From Neelides folsomi (taxonomy: Eukaryota > Arthropoda > Collembola > Neelipleona > Neelidae): a stretch of DNA of 64,000 bases. Positions within the stretch are counted from its first letter, which is position 1, and each line of letters opens with the position of its first letter. The translations under genes and the position numbers were made by a program. Location of the stretch: positions 20,328 to 84,327 of the forward strand of contig JAQGBZ010000277.1 of the NCBI GenBank assembly GCA_034687125.1, in the 5' to 3' direction. The notes under the pieces were generated by a model. The model saw only the letters and a program-made list of their open reading frames with translations, was not told the origin of the DNA and made no database searches. Of this stretch, positions 16,045 to 29,362 are shown one piece after another.

Positions 16045-16775
16045 TCTTCAATCTTTAATTTGTAAGATTAATGATTATTTTAAACAAAGTTATGTTATAT
16101 TTTTTAAATACTTATCTTCATAATATTATAGTAATTTATCAATTAGGACAAAGAACCGAAAGGTCAACCGGAAACAACAACACCGGCCCTGAACAAGATT
16201 GCCCGAACCCGAACTCGAGTCAAAGTCAAGAAATGAAGAAAATGAAAAGAAGAAAAGAATTCTCACGAATGTAGCGGGTCTGTTAATGCAACATTTAGTA
16301 AATAGGCATTCTTCGTATCAAACTAAAGAGTAACAGCAAACTAAATCATCAATCAAAAACGTTTTTGTAAGCGTTTATTTGGGCATGTTATAGTATACAA
16401 GTAGTATTAATTGTTGCAATTAACTCTGAGATACTTTATAGTCTTTTATGGCTATGAAGCAATTTAAAACAATTAACAATTTCTCAATTACAGTTTGCCA
16501 TTAAATGCCATATAATACAGTCTATGTTTTATTTTATTTGAAAATATCAATCATATTTTTATTAGCATTTTTTACAAAGGAGTAATATTATAAATATAAC
16601 ATGAGACATAACATAAACTAACTATAAAATATATATTATACTTTTATCATTTCTGGAAAATTAAATATAATTATTAAATTACACGAGTTATAATGATTAT
16701 AAATTATAAGAGTAATGTTAATAAGAATAATTACCAATAAATTATATTTTAGCCACATGTCAATAATATGTCAAT
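16045..16775. other. Spacer between PIGQ and the sushi-domain gene
   Basis: AT-rich except around 16140-16260 (CCGG-containing, Asn/Ser-coding by chance). Probably PIGQ 5' leader and promoter plus the 3' UTR of the downstream minus-strand gene. No coding call. Confidence 0.45.
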
Positions 16776-18900
16776 TTAAAGAGAGCTATTTTCCATCCAA
16801 GTAAATTCCTCATGAGCTTCCGTTGTAGCAAAAGACAAAGGCCTTCCATCAGCTTCGTACATTGATCGCCGAGAAATTCCCTGGTACCTTTTCCAAATGT
16901 AAACAAACATCCCACACACCATTGTCACAAATATTAATCCAGCAAGTATCGGGATGGTGTAAATAAAATAATCGTGACTTTTATCACTTCCAATTTTCGA
17001 AAACGAGGCATGACCCTGCATTGAGATTTTTGACTCCTCTTCTCTTAATCTTGTTTTATCAAAGATCTTTAAAACATCATCTGTTCTTATCCCTCGCGTT
17101 TCAGTTTGATTTTTACCAAATTCTGAACTCTTTTTCTTGTCAATTTCATTTCTCATCGTTTGTGTATTATCAACATAATCTACAATACTATTTTTGCTCT
17201 CATCATCTGTAGCATGAATGTCGGGTATTGGAATTGTATAATCTATAATCTTTGCGGTTGTAAAAGTTGGAATTTGTGTTGTTGGTTGAGTTATGGGAAT
17301 TTTTCTTTTCTCAGGGTTGGTTGTGGTTTCTTCAGTGGAAATAATGCCAAATGACATTTTGTTTGTTGTTGTTGAAGCTTCGGTAGTTCTTTGTTTTTCT
17401 TCTGTTGTTGGGAGTTGAGTTGTGGTTTCGTGGAAATGAGTTGTTAAAATTGGTTTAGCTTTCTCTGTTGTTGTTTCCAATATCTTTCGTGTAGTGGATA
17501 TTTCTTCTGTAATCGAATTGTCATTTGTGGATTCGTGAATCTTGTGGGTTGTTTCGGTCGTATTCAATTCATTTATTTGTTTTAATGTTGTTTCAATTTG
17601 AGGAATATTGGTAATTGACTCAATTATCTTTGTTTGCGATTTTTCTGAACTTGAGAATGTAGTTTGCATTTGCTGAGTTGTCCTTTCATTTCCTGTAGTA
17701 TCCTGTATTTCACTTTCTCTTGTAGTTGTAATTTCATCAGTTGTCGCTTTAAAGTCCAAATCAGGAAAATCAAAATCTGAAGGACGAAAAAATGGAGTAG
17801 TCGATTTGTCGCTTTCAATTGATGATGTTGGAGTTAGTGAAATTGTATAATGGCTCTGGCTATTATTTCCATTTGGAGTTGAATTTTCACTGCCCGTGGT
17901 TTTCTCTTCGTCACTTTTCTGGGTTGTTGCAATTTTTATGATTTCGCTTGAAGTTCCAATAAGCGAGTCCGTTGTTGGTTCATGCGATTCTATCAATTCT
18001 GTTGTGCTTGGGCTGGGAGTCCATTTACCTAAATGCAAAAAACATCGTAATACAAAATACGGAAAGATTTAAGACCAATTAGGATTTTCGTAAAGTTCTA
18101 ATTTTCTAATTGTAAGTATTTGAATAATAAAAATTATCAACCTTTACACACGGGAGCTGTTGAGTTCCATCTTTGTCCATTACAAACAACGAGGCTGCTT
18201 CCAATAAGATCGAATCCCTCATTACAAGTAAATCCAACAATGCTTGAACCGTATAAATATCTCGTACTTCCATTTAGAACAGGAGGAAACTTTCGACACC
18301 CAGATCCATTTCCTTTGAAATTGAATTATTCAATTTGAATATACAATTATAAATACAAATGTGAAGAAAACAATAATGAACGCTACTAAAATATCTGTAC
18401 TTTAAAGTTAAGATATTTAATTTGATACTTACGGACACATATCGGTGCTGGATGAGACCATCTTCCTTGTATACAAATGGCCCATTCAATCCCATACATC
18501 CTATAAGCATATTTTAAAAAAATTTAAACAAAATAATTATAAGATAAAACACAAATAATGTAAATTCGTAAAAATTATAAAAACATATGTTGGTTTTAAT
18601 AATAAAATAAGTTTGTACTAACATGAAGCCGTTATTGCATTGATATCTTACGAGTGAACCCCTATCTCTCATTTTAGATGATCCATTTGGTATTTTCACT
18701 TTTGAACATTTTTGTCTAACGATTTCGTCGATGAAACCAAAATTATCGCCTCTTGACATTGTTCTATCTAATCTCGGTAATGGAATCTCCCCCCATTTAT
18801 TTGGTGAAACCGAATCCGAACCAAATTGGGCTTCACAGTAGCTCAAAATCCTCAGAGTAAAGAATGAAATTAATGCTATTGAAAAATTGAACCTTCCCAT
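16776..18900 (-). CDS. Two-sushi (CCP) domain, Thr/Ser-rich single-pass membrane protein
   Basis: Four exons: 18623-18900, 18433-18500, 18142-18312, 16776-18028 (589 residues). A signal peptide (MGRFNFSIALISFFTLRILS) is followed by two complement-control modules, each with four cysteines. The first is split over exons 1-2 (CSKVKIPNG, YQCNNGF, CIQGRWSHPAPIC); the second is in exon 3 (CRKFPPVLNG, FTCNEGF, CNGQRWNSTAPVC). About 330 residues of Thr/Ser/Glu-rich, mucin-like sequence follow, then one membrane helix (about 528-551, FIYTIPILAGLIFVTMVCG) and a 38-residue cytoplasmic tail ending in EEFTWMENSSL. The architecture suggests a heavily O-glycosylated cell-surface receptor or adhesion protein. 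I cannot assign a named orthologue. Confidence 0.88.
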
Positions 18901-20548
18901 TGCACAATAATAAATGAATGGATCAATATACCATCCAATATTTTATATAAAGAGACTATCAATTTTTTAATTAATAATATAATAATACATTGAAATGAGA
19001 ATAGTTTACTAAAGAATCTTAATAGTAATATAATAACAGAGTGGTCAGTTTATAAAGATTTGATGAACGAGAATGATGCGAGAAGAGTGAGGAGCTGCGT
19101 AAGTAAACATCTTCAAGTTGGAAAAACAAATGAGTAAAGGGCCGGAAACATGGAAAGGATGTCCAGAGATTGTCTCAAAAAGATGTGATAAATGACCCTT
19201 GCTATCCTAAAGTCTAAAAATGTTAACATATACTATAACACTAATACTATAAGTATTCGCTATTCATATATTCTACATAGATCTTATACAAATATGATAT
19301 GACAATTTATAAAATACAATAGAAAACTTATATTGTAATTTGAGAAGAGATTGGCATTAGGTTCACTGGTTGAGGTTCAAGCGAATGTAGAAACTGCAAT
19401 TTTCTATATTATGCAAAGATTATAGAATATGTATGGTAGATGCATTAAAGTAAATTATGTATATAATAATATATTATTTATATTTAAGAAATTAAATAAA
19501 ATAATGCAATTAAAAAGTTAATATAAAAAATCCAATCATTTTATTCAAGACAATATCTTGAGTTAATTTTAATTTGTTTGTGTAGGTGTACTAAATACCT
19601 ACATACGCAATAAGTACACAATGGATATTCTAATGTGAAAACTAACAACAATTTTAACGAATATCATTTTCGTCATTAGTATCAAATTTTGAACACCGGG
19701 CGTTTATAACAAATAATAATAATATTATGCGCTACATAAGTGTGTTTTGTATAAGATAATATCGCAGTAATTTATGTGATGAAGCGAATTCTTTCTTTGG
19801 GCATTTATAGTACAATCGAATCCCTAAACCATCATACTAATACACGGAGCATTACATAATGCAGTAAGTAATTAATAAGTTACATTATTATATTCTGTCA
19901 AAAATTTATACCATAAAGAAGAATTACAAGCTAAATTATTTCTGAAAGTTAAATTACATATACACTAACCCTCATAACACTGACATTGAGAATATTACAC
20001 AATAATACTATTAAATATGGTACATGCATATTTTTACATATTCGAAACATGATAAATTCTAAATAACCATTATAAATAATCTAAACATGACTTGTTGTGA
20101 TATTACACTTTACATTCACATTACCTTTACTATGTTTAATTAAATATAAGAATTTACACATATTTTACTTTTTAACTAACAAGTACTATAAGTAATTCAG
20201 TAGTGTCTAGTATCAACAATTCACTAATTTTACTTACATTGAGTAATGCCACAGATAAATATTTATACTAAACATTTACATGAAAAATTCCTAATAAAAC
20301 AGTTAAAATATTCAAACATAATCCAACAAACCTACTAAAATGACTTTTTAATTCCAACTAATTTATATTAATTTCCTATTTAATTCATGATTTCTAATTT
20401 TACTTCCCTACACTTTGGAATTTGAAGACGAGAATGAAGGATAAATCTAAACTAAATCACTGTAGAATATTAAAATTCATTCGTCAAGTCATAAAACTAT
20501 TGGGTCAAATACCTACAATTAAAATGATAAAATTAAATTGAGCCTAAG
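18901..20548. other. 1.65-kb AT-rich intergenic region
   Basis: No coding potential seen on either strand. Homopolymer and TAAT-rich; short inverted motifs such as GTAGGTGTACTAAATACCTAC (19582-19602) are isolated. It should include the sushi-gene promoter and the R3HDM4 3' UTR. Confidence 0.5.
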
Positions 20549-22042
20549 TTATTCTGTGTGGTATTTGGCTTCGATGTATTGCACAAGCGGGACCGATGGT
20601 GGAAAGAATTCGCAATGGTCATTTTGTACCCTTACTGGACACTTCTTCTTAGTGTTTCCCTTAATGCCTAAAATGAAACATCACATTACAAATTACATTC
20701 AGTTAATCTTATTAAAAGTGTAAATTAATCTTAATTTTAATAATCTTACTGTGAGACTGAAGGTTGTTATATTGACTGAGCGCATGGAGCATTCCACGTT
20801 GAAAACTGTCAAGTGGATCCGAAATGAAAGTGTCTCTTGGTTTGTTGAGAAAGAAGTCAAGCAAAGTTTCCTCGAGACGCTCCATCATTCCCTTTATAAA
20901 TACATTTAAACAAAATTACTATACAATAACTCCATATTATTATGTACCATACAGCATGGATAGATTCATGTATGGATATGGCGTATGATATGACATGTTT
21001 TGATGTATGATAAGGATTTACAAGTGGCAAGTGACGTTGTCTGAGCCAAGTCCTCAGATTCCTGCAGATTCCATTGAAGGCTTCTTCTGGAGCTTGAACT
21101 GCAGATGATGACTTGTGGCTCGTTCCAGCATGAATCTCCTCCCGATCCTCTTGAGGGTCGAGGAAGTGAGTGAGAAGATGAAGCATGTCGCTCCGAGATC
21201 CCTCGAGTAGTTTTGCAAATGCCCGTGATGAGTTCACAGAGGGGAAAAAATCCTCAATTGAGACTTCGCCAAACTCCTCTTCCCTCTCCTTCATCAACTG
21301 GGTCACTACAAAAGAGAGAATGAGAACCTTATGGTTCGTCGTTCTACCCCTCATTTCACTGTGCAGTTAAAAAGAATTTCAATATTATGTTTTGGATCTC
21401 TTTAAATATTTTTGTCGATTTAATGTTAGCTGATCATATTTGCTGTTAATAGATCATTTATGACTACACCACACTACAACTACAACTTATGTATTAAGAA
21501 CATTTTCGGCTGTATTTTCAACAAAATGTGAGCTATAGCATAATGGCCATTGAATATTTTTTAATATTCAATGGTCATATTATGCATTATGTAAAAGTAA
21601 GCACAAGGCTTTATGAACTTTATCTTACAATTTTCGAATCGTCGGAGTTTCCTGGCTCCAGATCGTCTCATCCTTGCTGAGCTCGCAAAGTGATCAATAG
21701 GAATTGCTGGAGTTCTTTGAACAATTCGATTCCGTAAACGATGAACTCGTTGTCGATAATTTGGAATTTCCTCAGTTTCAGATCCTCCATCAGTCGTGTC
21801 TCCAACGCTGGAAATAAAAACCAATTCATTAAATTCCAAATTCTCGTCTTAAATACACAAATGACATTTGGATAAATATCTGACAGGAAGGCTCTGGTTT
21901 AATTTCATAAAAATATTATTTTGAAAGTGAAAATGAGAACTTACAGGTTGTTTTCATTGTTGATGATTTCATCAATTGTCAACTCGTCTTGGTCGGATGG
22001 GTTAATGGCTGCTCTTGGCTTGTTACCTTTAATGACCCCCAT
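20549..22042 (-). CDS. R3HDM4: R3H domain-containing protein 4 homologue
   Basis: Five exons: 21945-22042, 21629-21807, 21022-21305, 20750-20891, 20549-20667 (273 residues; the human protein is of similar length). A basic stretch NYRQRVHRLRNRIVQRTP..GARKLRRFEN matches the conserved N-terminal block of R3HDM4. Exons 3-5 carry AFNGICRNLRTWLRQRHLPL, RLEETLLDFF and DSFQRGMLHALSQYN, with the R-x3-H pair at residues 219 and 223 that names the R3H fold. The tail HCEFFPPSVPLVQYIE mirrors the family's final hydrophobic block. R3H domains bind single-stranded nucleic acid; the cellular role of this protein is unknown. The donor after HLPL (GTAAAT) is supported by the family alignment, since the frame stays open past it. 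Confidence 0.82.
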
Positions 22043-23696
22043 GATTGATCAGAAGTTAAACGATTCTTTAGATTGAAACAGAGAAAGACAACTTCGGATG
22101 GGAAATGGTATTTATCATTCCTCAGAAGCTCTTCAACTCTCTGCCTGCTCTTCAATCTCCTTCAAAATAAAAAGTCAATGATTAAACTTATCATTTTAAG
22201 CTTATCAAACCCCATGTGTGTCATATGATAGTTCGTGACTATTGCTTACTCAAGCACTTTAATGAGTTTTAAATTTCTTTAAAGTCAATAACCAAAATCT
22301 AAGCTTTTACAAAAGTCAAATAAATATCACGTGAACACAGTGAACTACATTAAACCCAACATTAAATCTAATAAATTATTCTAATTCATGTAAGTATATA
22401 AGAAAAACCCCATCCCAGTTCTTTACCTTAAACAATTGATACTAAATGACAATGGCAAATAAATAAGTCAAATAGGGGATTATGAAGTTAAAACATCTGT
22501 TAAATTACTATTCAATTTCAACTTAACTGTACATTTATCTCCAACAACTAAATATTCTGTGTGTGTTAATGTTACAAATGACAATGACAGGACAAATACA
22601 ATAAAATAAGAAATTTGATCGATCAAAAAATAAAAGTGAAATGTAAACAAAAATAGAAGGTTCAATTTTGAAAGGTCTCCATGAACTTTACCTCAAATGG
22701 AGCTGGTTGACTGTTGTTCAAATTACCTAGCTAATCCAGTCCCAACTATGCTTAACTAATGATAAGAGGCTGGTAATGTTTTTGAGTGTAAAAATAGTCA
22801 GGAGTGATGCAAACACGAGTTGAGTTGAAGCCAATGAAGGTGACAAGGTGAGGGCGGATGTTTCTTGGGGGATTGGGGGAACTTAAGGGGGAGAAACCAG
22901 AGGACGCACCAACAACGACCACAAACAAACACCAATGAAATCTCATGGGTTGAATAATCCTTTAATTAAATTCACCTTTCACTTTTACCTATATTTTCTC
23001 AATTCTCTATCTTCTGTATCTTCTGTACAGGTCAATGCATTGTGCATAGTGCAACGATTATGCTGTGTGTAAAATCAAGGGTAATAAATAGTAGAGTAGA
23101 CTAACCAATCATAAGAGTAATATTAAATTAAACATTAAAACTAACGATAAATGCATGCATTACACTTTACATAAATCTATAATTTTATGACATTAATTTA
23201 TTTTTATGACATCTAATTCGGACTTTCACTCAACTTTTGAAATATTGAGATGAAGTTTAAAAGATGTTTTTATTGTAATATACTAAATGGCATATTTGCA
23301 AAGGTCAGTCGTTTTTATTATTATTTTCCATCATTTGGGTAAATTTCCATTAAAGTAAAATTGTTCATAAAATGTCCACTTTGTTATACAGTCATGGTCT
23401 AAAGTTCTACTAAAACAACAAAAAATATACATGGATTACATACATACATGGAAGAACTTGCCTATTCACTATAAAATTAATTGAAAACCATTGTGTTATA
23501 ATGTGATATGCAGAAAATACAGATACATCCTTATTACTATTACATTATTGCTATTACCTTACATTACTAAAATATTCAAGATATAGTAAAATAAACACTT
23601 ATATTGTTTTTTTTATAATAATATGTAATATCTATTCTTAATAATAGTTACCTATCTATATTGTAATGTTATAAATACATAATATTTTAGTTGGAG
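22043..23696. other. Intergenic region upstream of R3HDM4 and downstream of MOXD1
   Basis: Mostly AT-rich. It contains the R3HDM4 promoter or leader near 22043-22180, the small candidate at 22752-22946 listed separately, and AT-rich sequence to 23696 that includes the MOXD1 3' UTR. Confidence 0.5.
22752..22946 (-). CDS. Possible small secreted peptide (64 residues), uncertain
   Basis: The frame from ATG at 22944-22946 encodes MRFHWCLFVVVVGASSG, a plausible signal peptide. Forty-seven residues follow, rich in Pro, Ser and Asn (SPLSSPNPPRNIRPHLVTF), then a stop. The base composition is higher in GC than the flanks, which supports coding or a conserved 5' exon. No dibasic processing sites and no family match are visible. 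It could equally be a non-coding first exon of R3HDM4 on the same strand. Confidence 0.25.
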   Translation of the reverse strand: MRFHWCLFVVVVGASSGFSPLSSPNPPRNIRPHLVTFIGFNSTRVCITPDYFYTQKHYQPLIIS

Positions 23697-26600
23697 CTAA
23701 TAACCATCAATGGCTAAATCAATGTCATATATGAACCATATAAATGCTATAAATAATAATGAGGTAAGATGAACATAAAGTGAAGTTCGGAAAGAGGAAG
23801 TTACGCTTGGAGCTTCAAATGAGGAAAAGTCTGTTGGAATTGGAGCTGCAGTTGATTCTTGTTGACGGCATTCATATAATGCTTGGAGAGGTTCCTTGTA
23901 TTCGACGAACCTTGGAGAAAATGTCACAATGCTCTGAAAATCGAAAGAAAATTCAAAGTTAATGAAGCATACACAATGAAAACATGCTTGTTGAGAGATG
24001 CATAATTAAAAAATTTTTCCTATAACAAAATTATTGATTAACAGAAAAAGACTTTTGAGACAGCTTTAACACCCATGTACAAAATTCCTCACCAATTTCT
24101 TAGTCTTCCGAGTTGAATATTTTTTATTCACTCTTTTAAACATAATGAATAATGAACGATAATTGAGTCACAAGTGATAAGGAAAAGTTTCAATTTCAAA
24201 ATAATTCTCTCCACAAGATTAGGAGTAACAAAATGGTTGACCCGTTCGAAAGGGACAAAGTTTGAAACTGACTGAAATTGGAGATCAGAACACCCAAGGA
24301 CCGAGGAATCTCTCCTTAAGTCGTTATTTTAACTGCATAGAGAGGACTTATACACCTATTACCTAATATATCGGGTGGTCCAGAGATCGATACGTATTTT
24401 TAATGAGTGATATCTTTTTTATTTATTAACCGAATTTCGTTAAAATTGGCAAGTATATACTTTATATATCGTATAATATAAGTAAAACCTCAAACTCTTC
24501 AATTGAACCCTATTTACTTCATTACCTCTCTGCAACCAACATTCAGTTGCCCCGCATCCTCTTTTGCACATAGCAACCGGGGTTTCCGCGAATGCTTTTG
24601 GCTAATAGCCTCTTTCAATTTAACAAAAGTAGACTGGTTTTTTGACATGACCCTAAATGAAGAAATCAAGGGGAGTCAAATCGGATGAGTTTTTTTATCA
24701 TTAACCATCTTAAATTTATGATTGATTAAAAAACGCATCGATCTCTGGTCCACCCTGTACTTCTATACATTATACGAGTACTCGTATGAAAGAATGTTGT
24801 ATCATACATACATATGGTATATGAACTTTACAAGTAGAGTAGGCACTTCGTTACATGAACCTTTACTATCTATGTATGTGTCTTACAGTTCTTACAAAGA
24901 GATGCTTTGTCTCTCCAATATAAGTGTTTATAAAGATAATAAAGACCCCTTTTCCCTAAAATGTAAGGACTCTTCAAAGCACTGGTTTGGTTCAAAGGAA
25001 TATGTCCTTTAACATCTAAGGATCTCCTCGGGTTTTAGGGAGAAGTTGAGTGTTGGGATTAGGGACTTAAAACAGTTGTGAAGGGCTGTTCAAGAATTCA
25101 TTATCTCTTTCATCTTCCGACCGGTTTGGTTCAATTACACTCGTAATTAATACTTCTTTAGAATCAACACTTCAAACTACTTGAAATAGAAATGCCCAAG
25201 AGATGCTTTAATTAATAGATTAAATTGGCCTTTGTTTTATGTATATAATAAATGCTGATTAAATGATTATATTTAAATAATTATTAAATGCTATAACTTA
25301 TAATCACGACTTTAATTAATTTTAATATAAAATGGAGATTTACCTTATTTGTAGGAATTGCTCTGTTTCCCAAACTAGAGCAAAAGACGTAATGCGGGCC
25401 GTTTTTCGACATCTCCTCAAAATGTTTTGCGACCCGTTGATCAGACCAATCAAGTTCTCTTAAGTATTGACCGAATGATAAATTATGGTATTCGAGAGGC
25501 TTTGAGATCGTCAGGTAATCAAATGGATTTTCCCGTTCCATTTTATTGTTCGTTCCCACGTTGAGAGAAATTGTATTGTCAGAAGGGGTATAGCCGTCAC
25601 TATACAAATCATGACAAATGGATATTAGTAATTAATTTTACAATTTTTTAAGAATTTAACATAGTTGAGTAATTTAATCATAGTAAATAGTTAATATCTG
25701 TAAATATCCAATAGGGTAGGTATATTAATTAACCTGAGTTGAAGATCATTATGCGGGAGGTTCATTAATTGAAGAACGTGTCCTTCCACTTCTTCAATTC
25801 CAATGTTCCTAAAGAAAGACTCAAATTCTGGTTGACTTCTGCAATCGAGGAGCTCTGCTTTTGGATAGTAATAAATGAATGCTTCGCACATTTCTTCTTT
25901 TGTTGAAAAACCACCCTAAAGAAAACAAATGATTAATTATTCTAAATTCTGAATAATTAAATCCTGCCATGTTATTGAAATTGGTTAAAGATCGTTAAAT
26001 TAAAGATGAACAAGAATGTGATTTACTTACAAAAGTCATGTTTGATTTTCTCGTACTGTCATAATCGCATTCCACAATGAGTTCATCTCCTGGTAAAATT
26101 TTAATTTCTTTCTCCAGTCTTCGGAAGATTTGATAATTGAAATCATAATTGTTTTCCTGATAATAATTACTCATTAATCTCACTCACAATCAATGTCAGT
26201 TTATGAATATTACATATTTGTATATTTGTAATGATTAACGAAAATGAATAATGAAATCCCTACTTTAAACAGAGGATGCAATTCCTTTCCATTCCTAACA
26301 TGTCTCAATGAAATCTTCTTTCCAATCAAATGAGCATGGAGTATTCCACTAAGGACATTTATTCCTTCTTCAGGAAGACCCTAAAAATCCATATAATAAT
26401 AAATAATTGTTCGTTTTAAGCAATACATAATAAGAGCAATATGCTTAACGGCATTTTGCTCCTGAAATCTCCAAAAACCATCCATTGTGGATACTTGTTA
26501 GTAATGTATCAATTTATCAACATAATTTGAAGTTCCATTAATTACATTCTTTGTGCAGTCAGAAGAACAAAATCCTCTCGTTAAATAACTCTCTTGCCCA

Positions 26601-29362
26601 GGAGGAATCATTTGGAAGGGAGAAACGCGATGTCCAAGGAAGATTGCCCCAGCATCATTTTCACGTAATTCAGAAGTGTAAAATATGCGCAGTCCAGAAC
26701 TGTCGTGAACTTAATAAAAGGAAATAAAAGATTAAAATTTCAATATTTGCAAAAAATACTTAATCATTATTAGAGTAATATCTATAAGGTAAATAACACA
26801 TTCAATTGTAACTTACATTTTCTCTGTTCAGGATTATCGTAATGTATTTCAAGTCTAAAATACGTCCCTTCTCCATTGAGTTCTCCAATTGGAATTCCAA
26901 CATGAGAAGGAAACATTTCACCTAAAATGAAAATGACTTTAATTAACTTAATACAATTTTAATTATTTTCTCAATTATCATTAATCTCAAAATTTGAGAC
27001 TCAAATGACATTTTTACACAGTTTTACTGAAAATAATAAGCTTTATTTTCAATATTCTTTTATTACCTTCCGATCCAACAGTCCATGAATAAATGATGTT
27101 AAAACAGTTTTTGACCACTTCAAAGGGTATAGAAGGAGAATAGCAATCCCCAGGAGAATTGGATAAATATTTTTCAAAGAGCCGATGAGTTCCGCCAAGA
27201 TATTCAGGAACATGGCAAGCTATTATAGTGATATGATGCAACTGACTCTTATTCTCTTCTTGGATCAGTGGTCGGATCTAATATAATAAAAAGAGTTAAA
27301 CCACAAAATAATCAATAGCGTTCTGGCTGTTCTGATTTACGACAATGAAAACCAAACCAGGCATTTCATTGACATTTTATGACATTTTGTTGATTAACTT
27401 TTTAAACATGTCGTTCCCATTTCTTACCCCGATTAAATGATGTTTTTGGCGAACATGTGGGAAACGAACGATTTTGCACATGTAGCTTGTTGACCCGTTT
27501 ACTTCAATCTATAGAATACATTAACATCATAATATCAGTATTAGCTATTCAAAACTGTCTACACTAAAGAATACTAAACAGTTTAACTTTTACATAAATC
27601 CTTACATAAGGAATCTTATAAAAGCTTTTAAAATCAGCCTAAATTCCTAAATAAAATAATAAACTTCCAATAGTTTAAGATACTCTTAAAGCCGATCACA
27701 ATGTTTAATTTTACTTTATATTGAATATTATATTGTTGGCATTTTATAGTATTTACGAATTTTCATCTTTGTAAACCAAAATTCATTAAATTGTTAAATG
27801 CAGTTAATAATTAAACTAATTGAGTTTTTAGGTTAATTCCATCTAAATAATATGTTATTAACCTATTTAAATCCAATATGAAAATGTAAATCTCCTTACT
27901 TTTGAAAAAGATAAAAATGTTTTCATAACCAAAAACGATAAATTCGACCTTTTCCACATTTTCACATTTAAGTCAAATTAATTCATTCTATGATCGTAAT
28001 CTTTATTAGCAAGTTTATTTTATCTGAAATCGCCAATATCAATTTACCTTAAAATGATTTTTAATTCAAAATCTCCCTACTTTTAAAAGAGTTAACAAAG
28101 TTTACAAATTAAAAAACAGTAATTTATTGATCATTTTCATTAATTTAGTAGCAGATGATAAACTTTGCTACTTTCCACAAACCGTTGAAAAGCCAAACAT
28201 TAGTTAAAAAATTTAAGTTTATTTTATCATTTTTAAAATTTTAATTCATAGAAAAGTAATTTTTCTTCCTTCATTTTGTTCAATATGTAAATTGTTTACA
28301 CTTTCCATCTTTCGAATTTAATGATTCATAAATGTTAAATATTTATAAAGATCCGTTTATTCGATCATAAAACTCTATTAAGATTAATGTTAACGGCCGG
28401 CAACGTAGCGTAGCAAGAAAAGCATAGGCTTAACATTTCTTACATTGTCCATTGTGATGTCCCAGGATTTGATTGTTGGATGATTGAATACCAGATGACC
28501 ATAGTCGGGGAACTTTGAGGGATTTGGTGGAGCCCTTAAATGAATACTTCGAGTTCCTCGGTTTTTCACTCCGTGATATTTCAACCCAGTTGAGGGATCT
28601 TCAAAGAAAATGGCCCAAATCAACCGCATTGTGTCATTCTGAAAACAGAATATTAGAACCTATGTAAGCCAACTGACCTAACCTTATACAACCATGCTGT
28701 GCTCATTCCAAAAGGAAAATTCTCCCCAAATGCATATTTGAATGAATGGGAAATCTCAAGTTTCTTACTCCAATTGTGAGGTCATGTCTCGTGTCGCACG
28801 TTTCCCATCTTCTCCTAAACAAAATCGTTGTTCGGCCTTCTGCCTTCGACCCAGCAATAAGTTCATAATCCTGTTGTGGGTCTTCCACCGGTTCCATTGT
28901 TCCAAGTGCATGGTAATCCTTAAATCAACGTAATAAATCATTCAATTATTCTTAAGACCCTTTACCTTTACTTTCATAAACAGATTCTAAATTATGTATT
29001 TATCTAACATTAAGTAAAGTACAAGCAGTAAAATTGTTCTAAATTGAATAATAATAATAATGACATGATTTTACTTTAATGTGTGGAACTCCTTGATTGT
29101 CAACCCATCCAATGACAATGTCACTTCCAGTCATTCCACCATTGGGAGAAAATCCAATTCCAAAATGCCCCGTTGTAGGAGCAGAAACTTGCATTGTGAG
29201 ATAGAACGGATCTTCAGAGTCCCATTTAACTTCAATTTCTTCGATTGTCATTTCATGGGACCACTTTGGCATAAAACTGTTTCCAGTAACAAAACTCAAA
29301 CTAAACACTAATGTTAATCCCAAAACTATTAAAATTAACTTTTCTCCCTTCATTTTGTACAT
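23697..29362 (-). CDS. MOXD1: DBH-like copper monooxygenase (MOXD1 type)
   Basis: Twelve exons: 29075-29362, 28769-28918, 28444-28638, 27428-27508, 27067-27277, 26817-26921, 26546-26709, 26264-26380, 26031-26156, 25734-25915, 25344-25599, 23697-23933 (703 residues). A signal peptide is followed by a DOMON domain (about 30-165; GHFGIGFSPNGGMTGSDIVI) and the two-part copper monooxygenase core. All expected ligands are present: His252/His253 (QLHHIT) and His335 (LEIHYDNP) for the first copper, His413/His415 (ILHAHLIG) and Met477 (KSNMTF) for the second. It should therefore be active on an unknown, probably amine- or peptide-like, substrate in the secretory pathway. A hydrophobic C-terminal stretch (HLTSLLFIAFIWFIYDIDLA) suggests membrane anchoring. 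The last intron is 1.4 kb and carries a mariner remnant. Tyramine or dopamine beta-hydroxylase is less likely, given the closer motif match to MOXD1. Confidence 0.92.
24371..24757 (-). mobile_element. Internally deleted mariner-like element with TIRs and TA target duplication
   Basis: The ends are inverted repeats of about 30 bp: TCGGGTGGTCCAGAGATCGA on the left, and on the right the complement of a sequence beginning CAGGGTGGACCAGAGATCGA. Both are flanked by TA (24369-24370, 24758-24759), the Tc1/mariner target. Minus-strand translation around 24600-24690 gives SDLTPLDFF then a stop then GHVKKPVYF, recalling the SPDLTPxDFFLWGxxK block around the last catalytic Asp of mariner-family transposases. 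The interior has several stops and lacks the rest of the transposase, so it is a 387-bp non-autonomous relic lying in the last intron of MOXD1. Confidence 0.85.

Noticed and set aside
20938-21021. Continuation of R3HDM4 exon 3 into NPYHTSKHV, which recalls a phosphodiesterase HD motif
   Set aside because: It lies after a good GTAAAT donor; splicing at 21022 restores the R3HDM4 alignment, so this is intron read-through.
24503-24688. Plus-strand frame in the MOXD1 intron
   Set aside because: It is the antisense of the degraded mariner transposase fragment.
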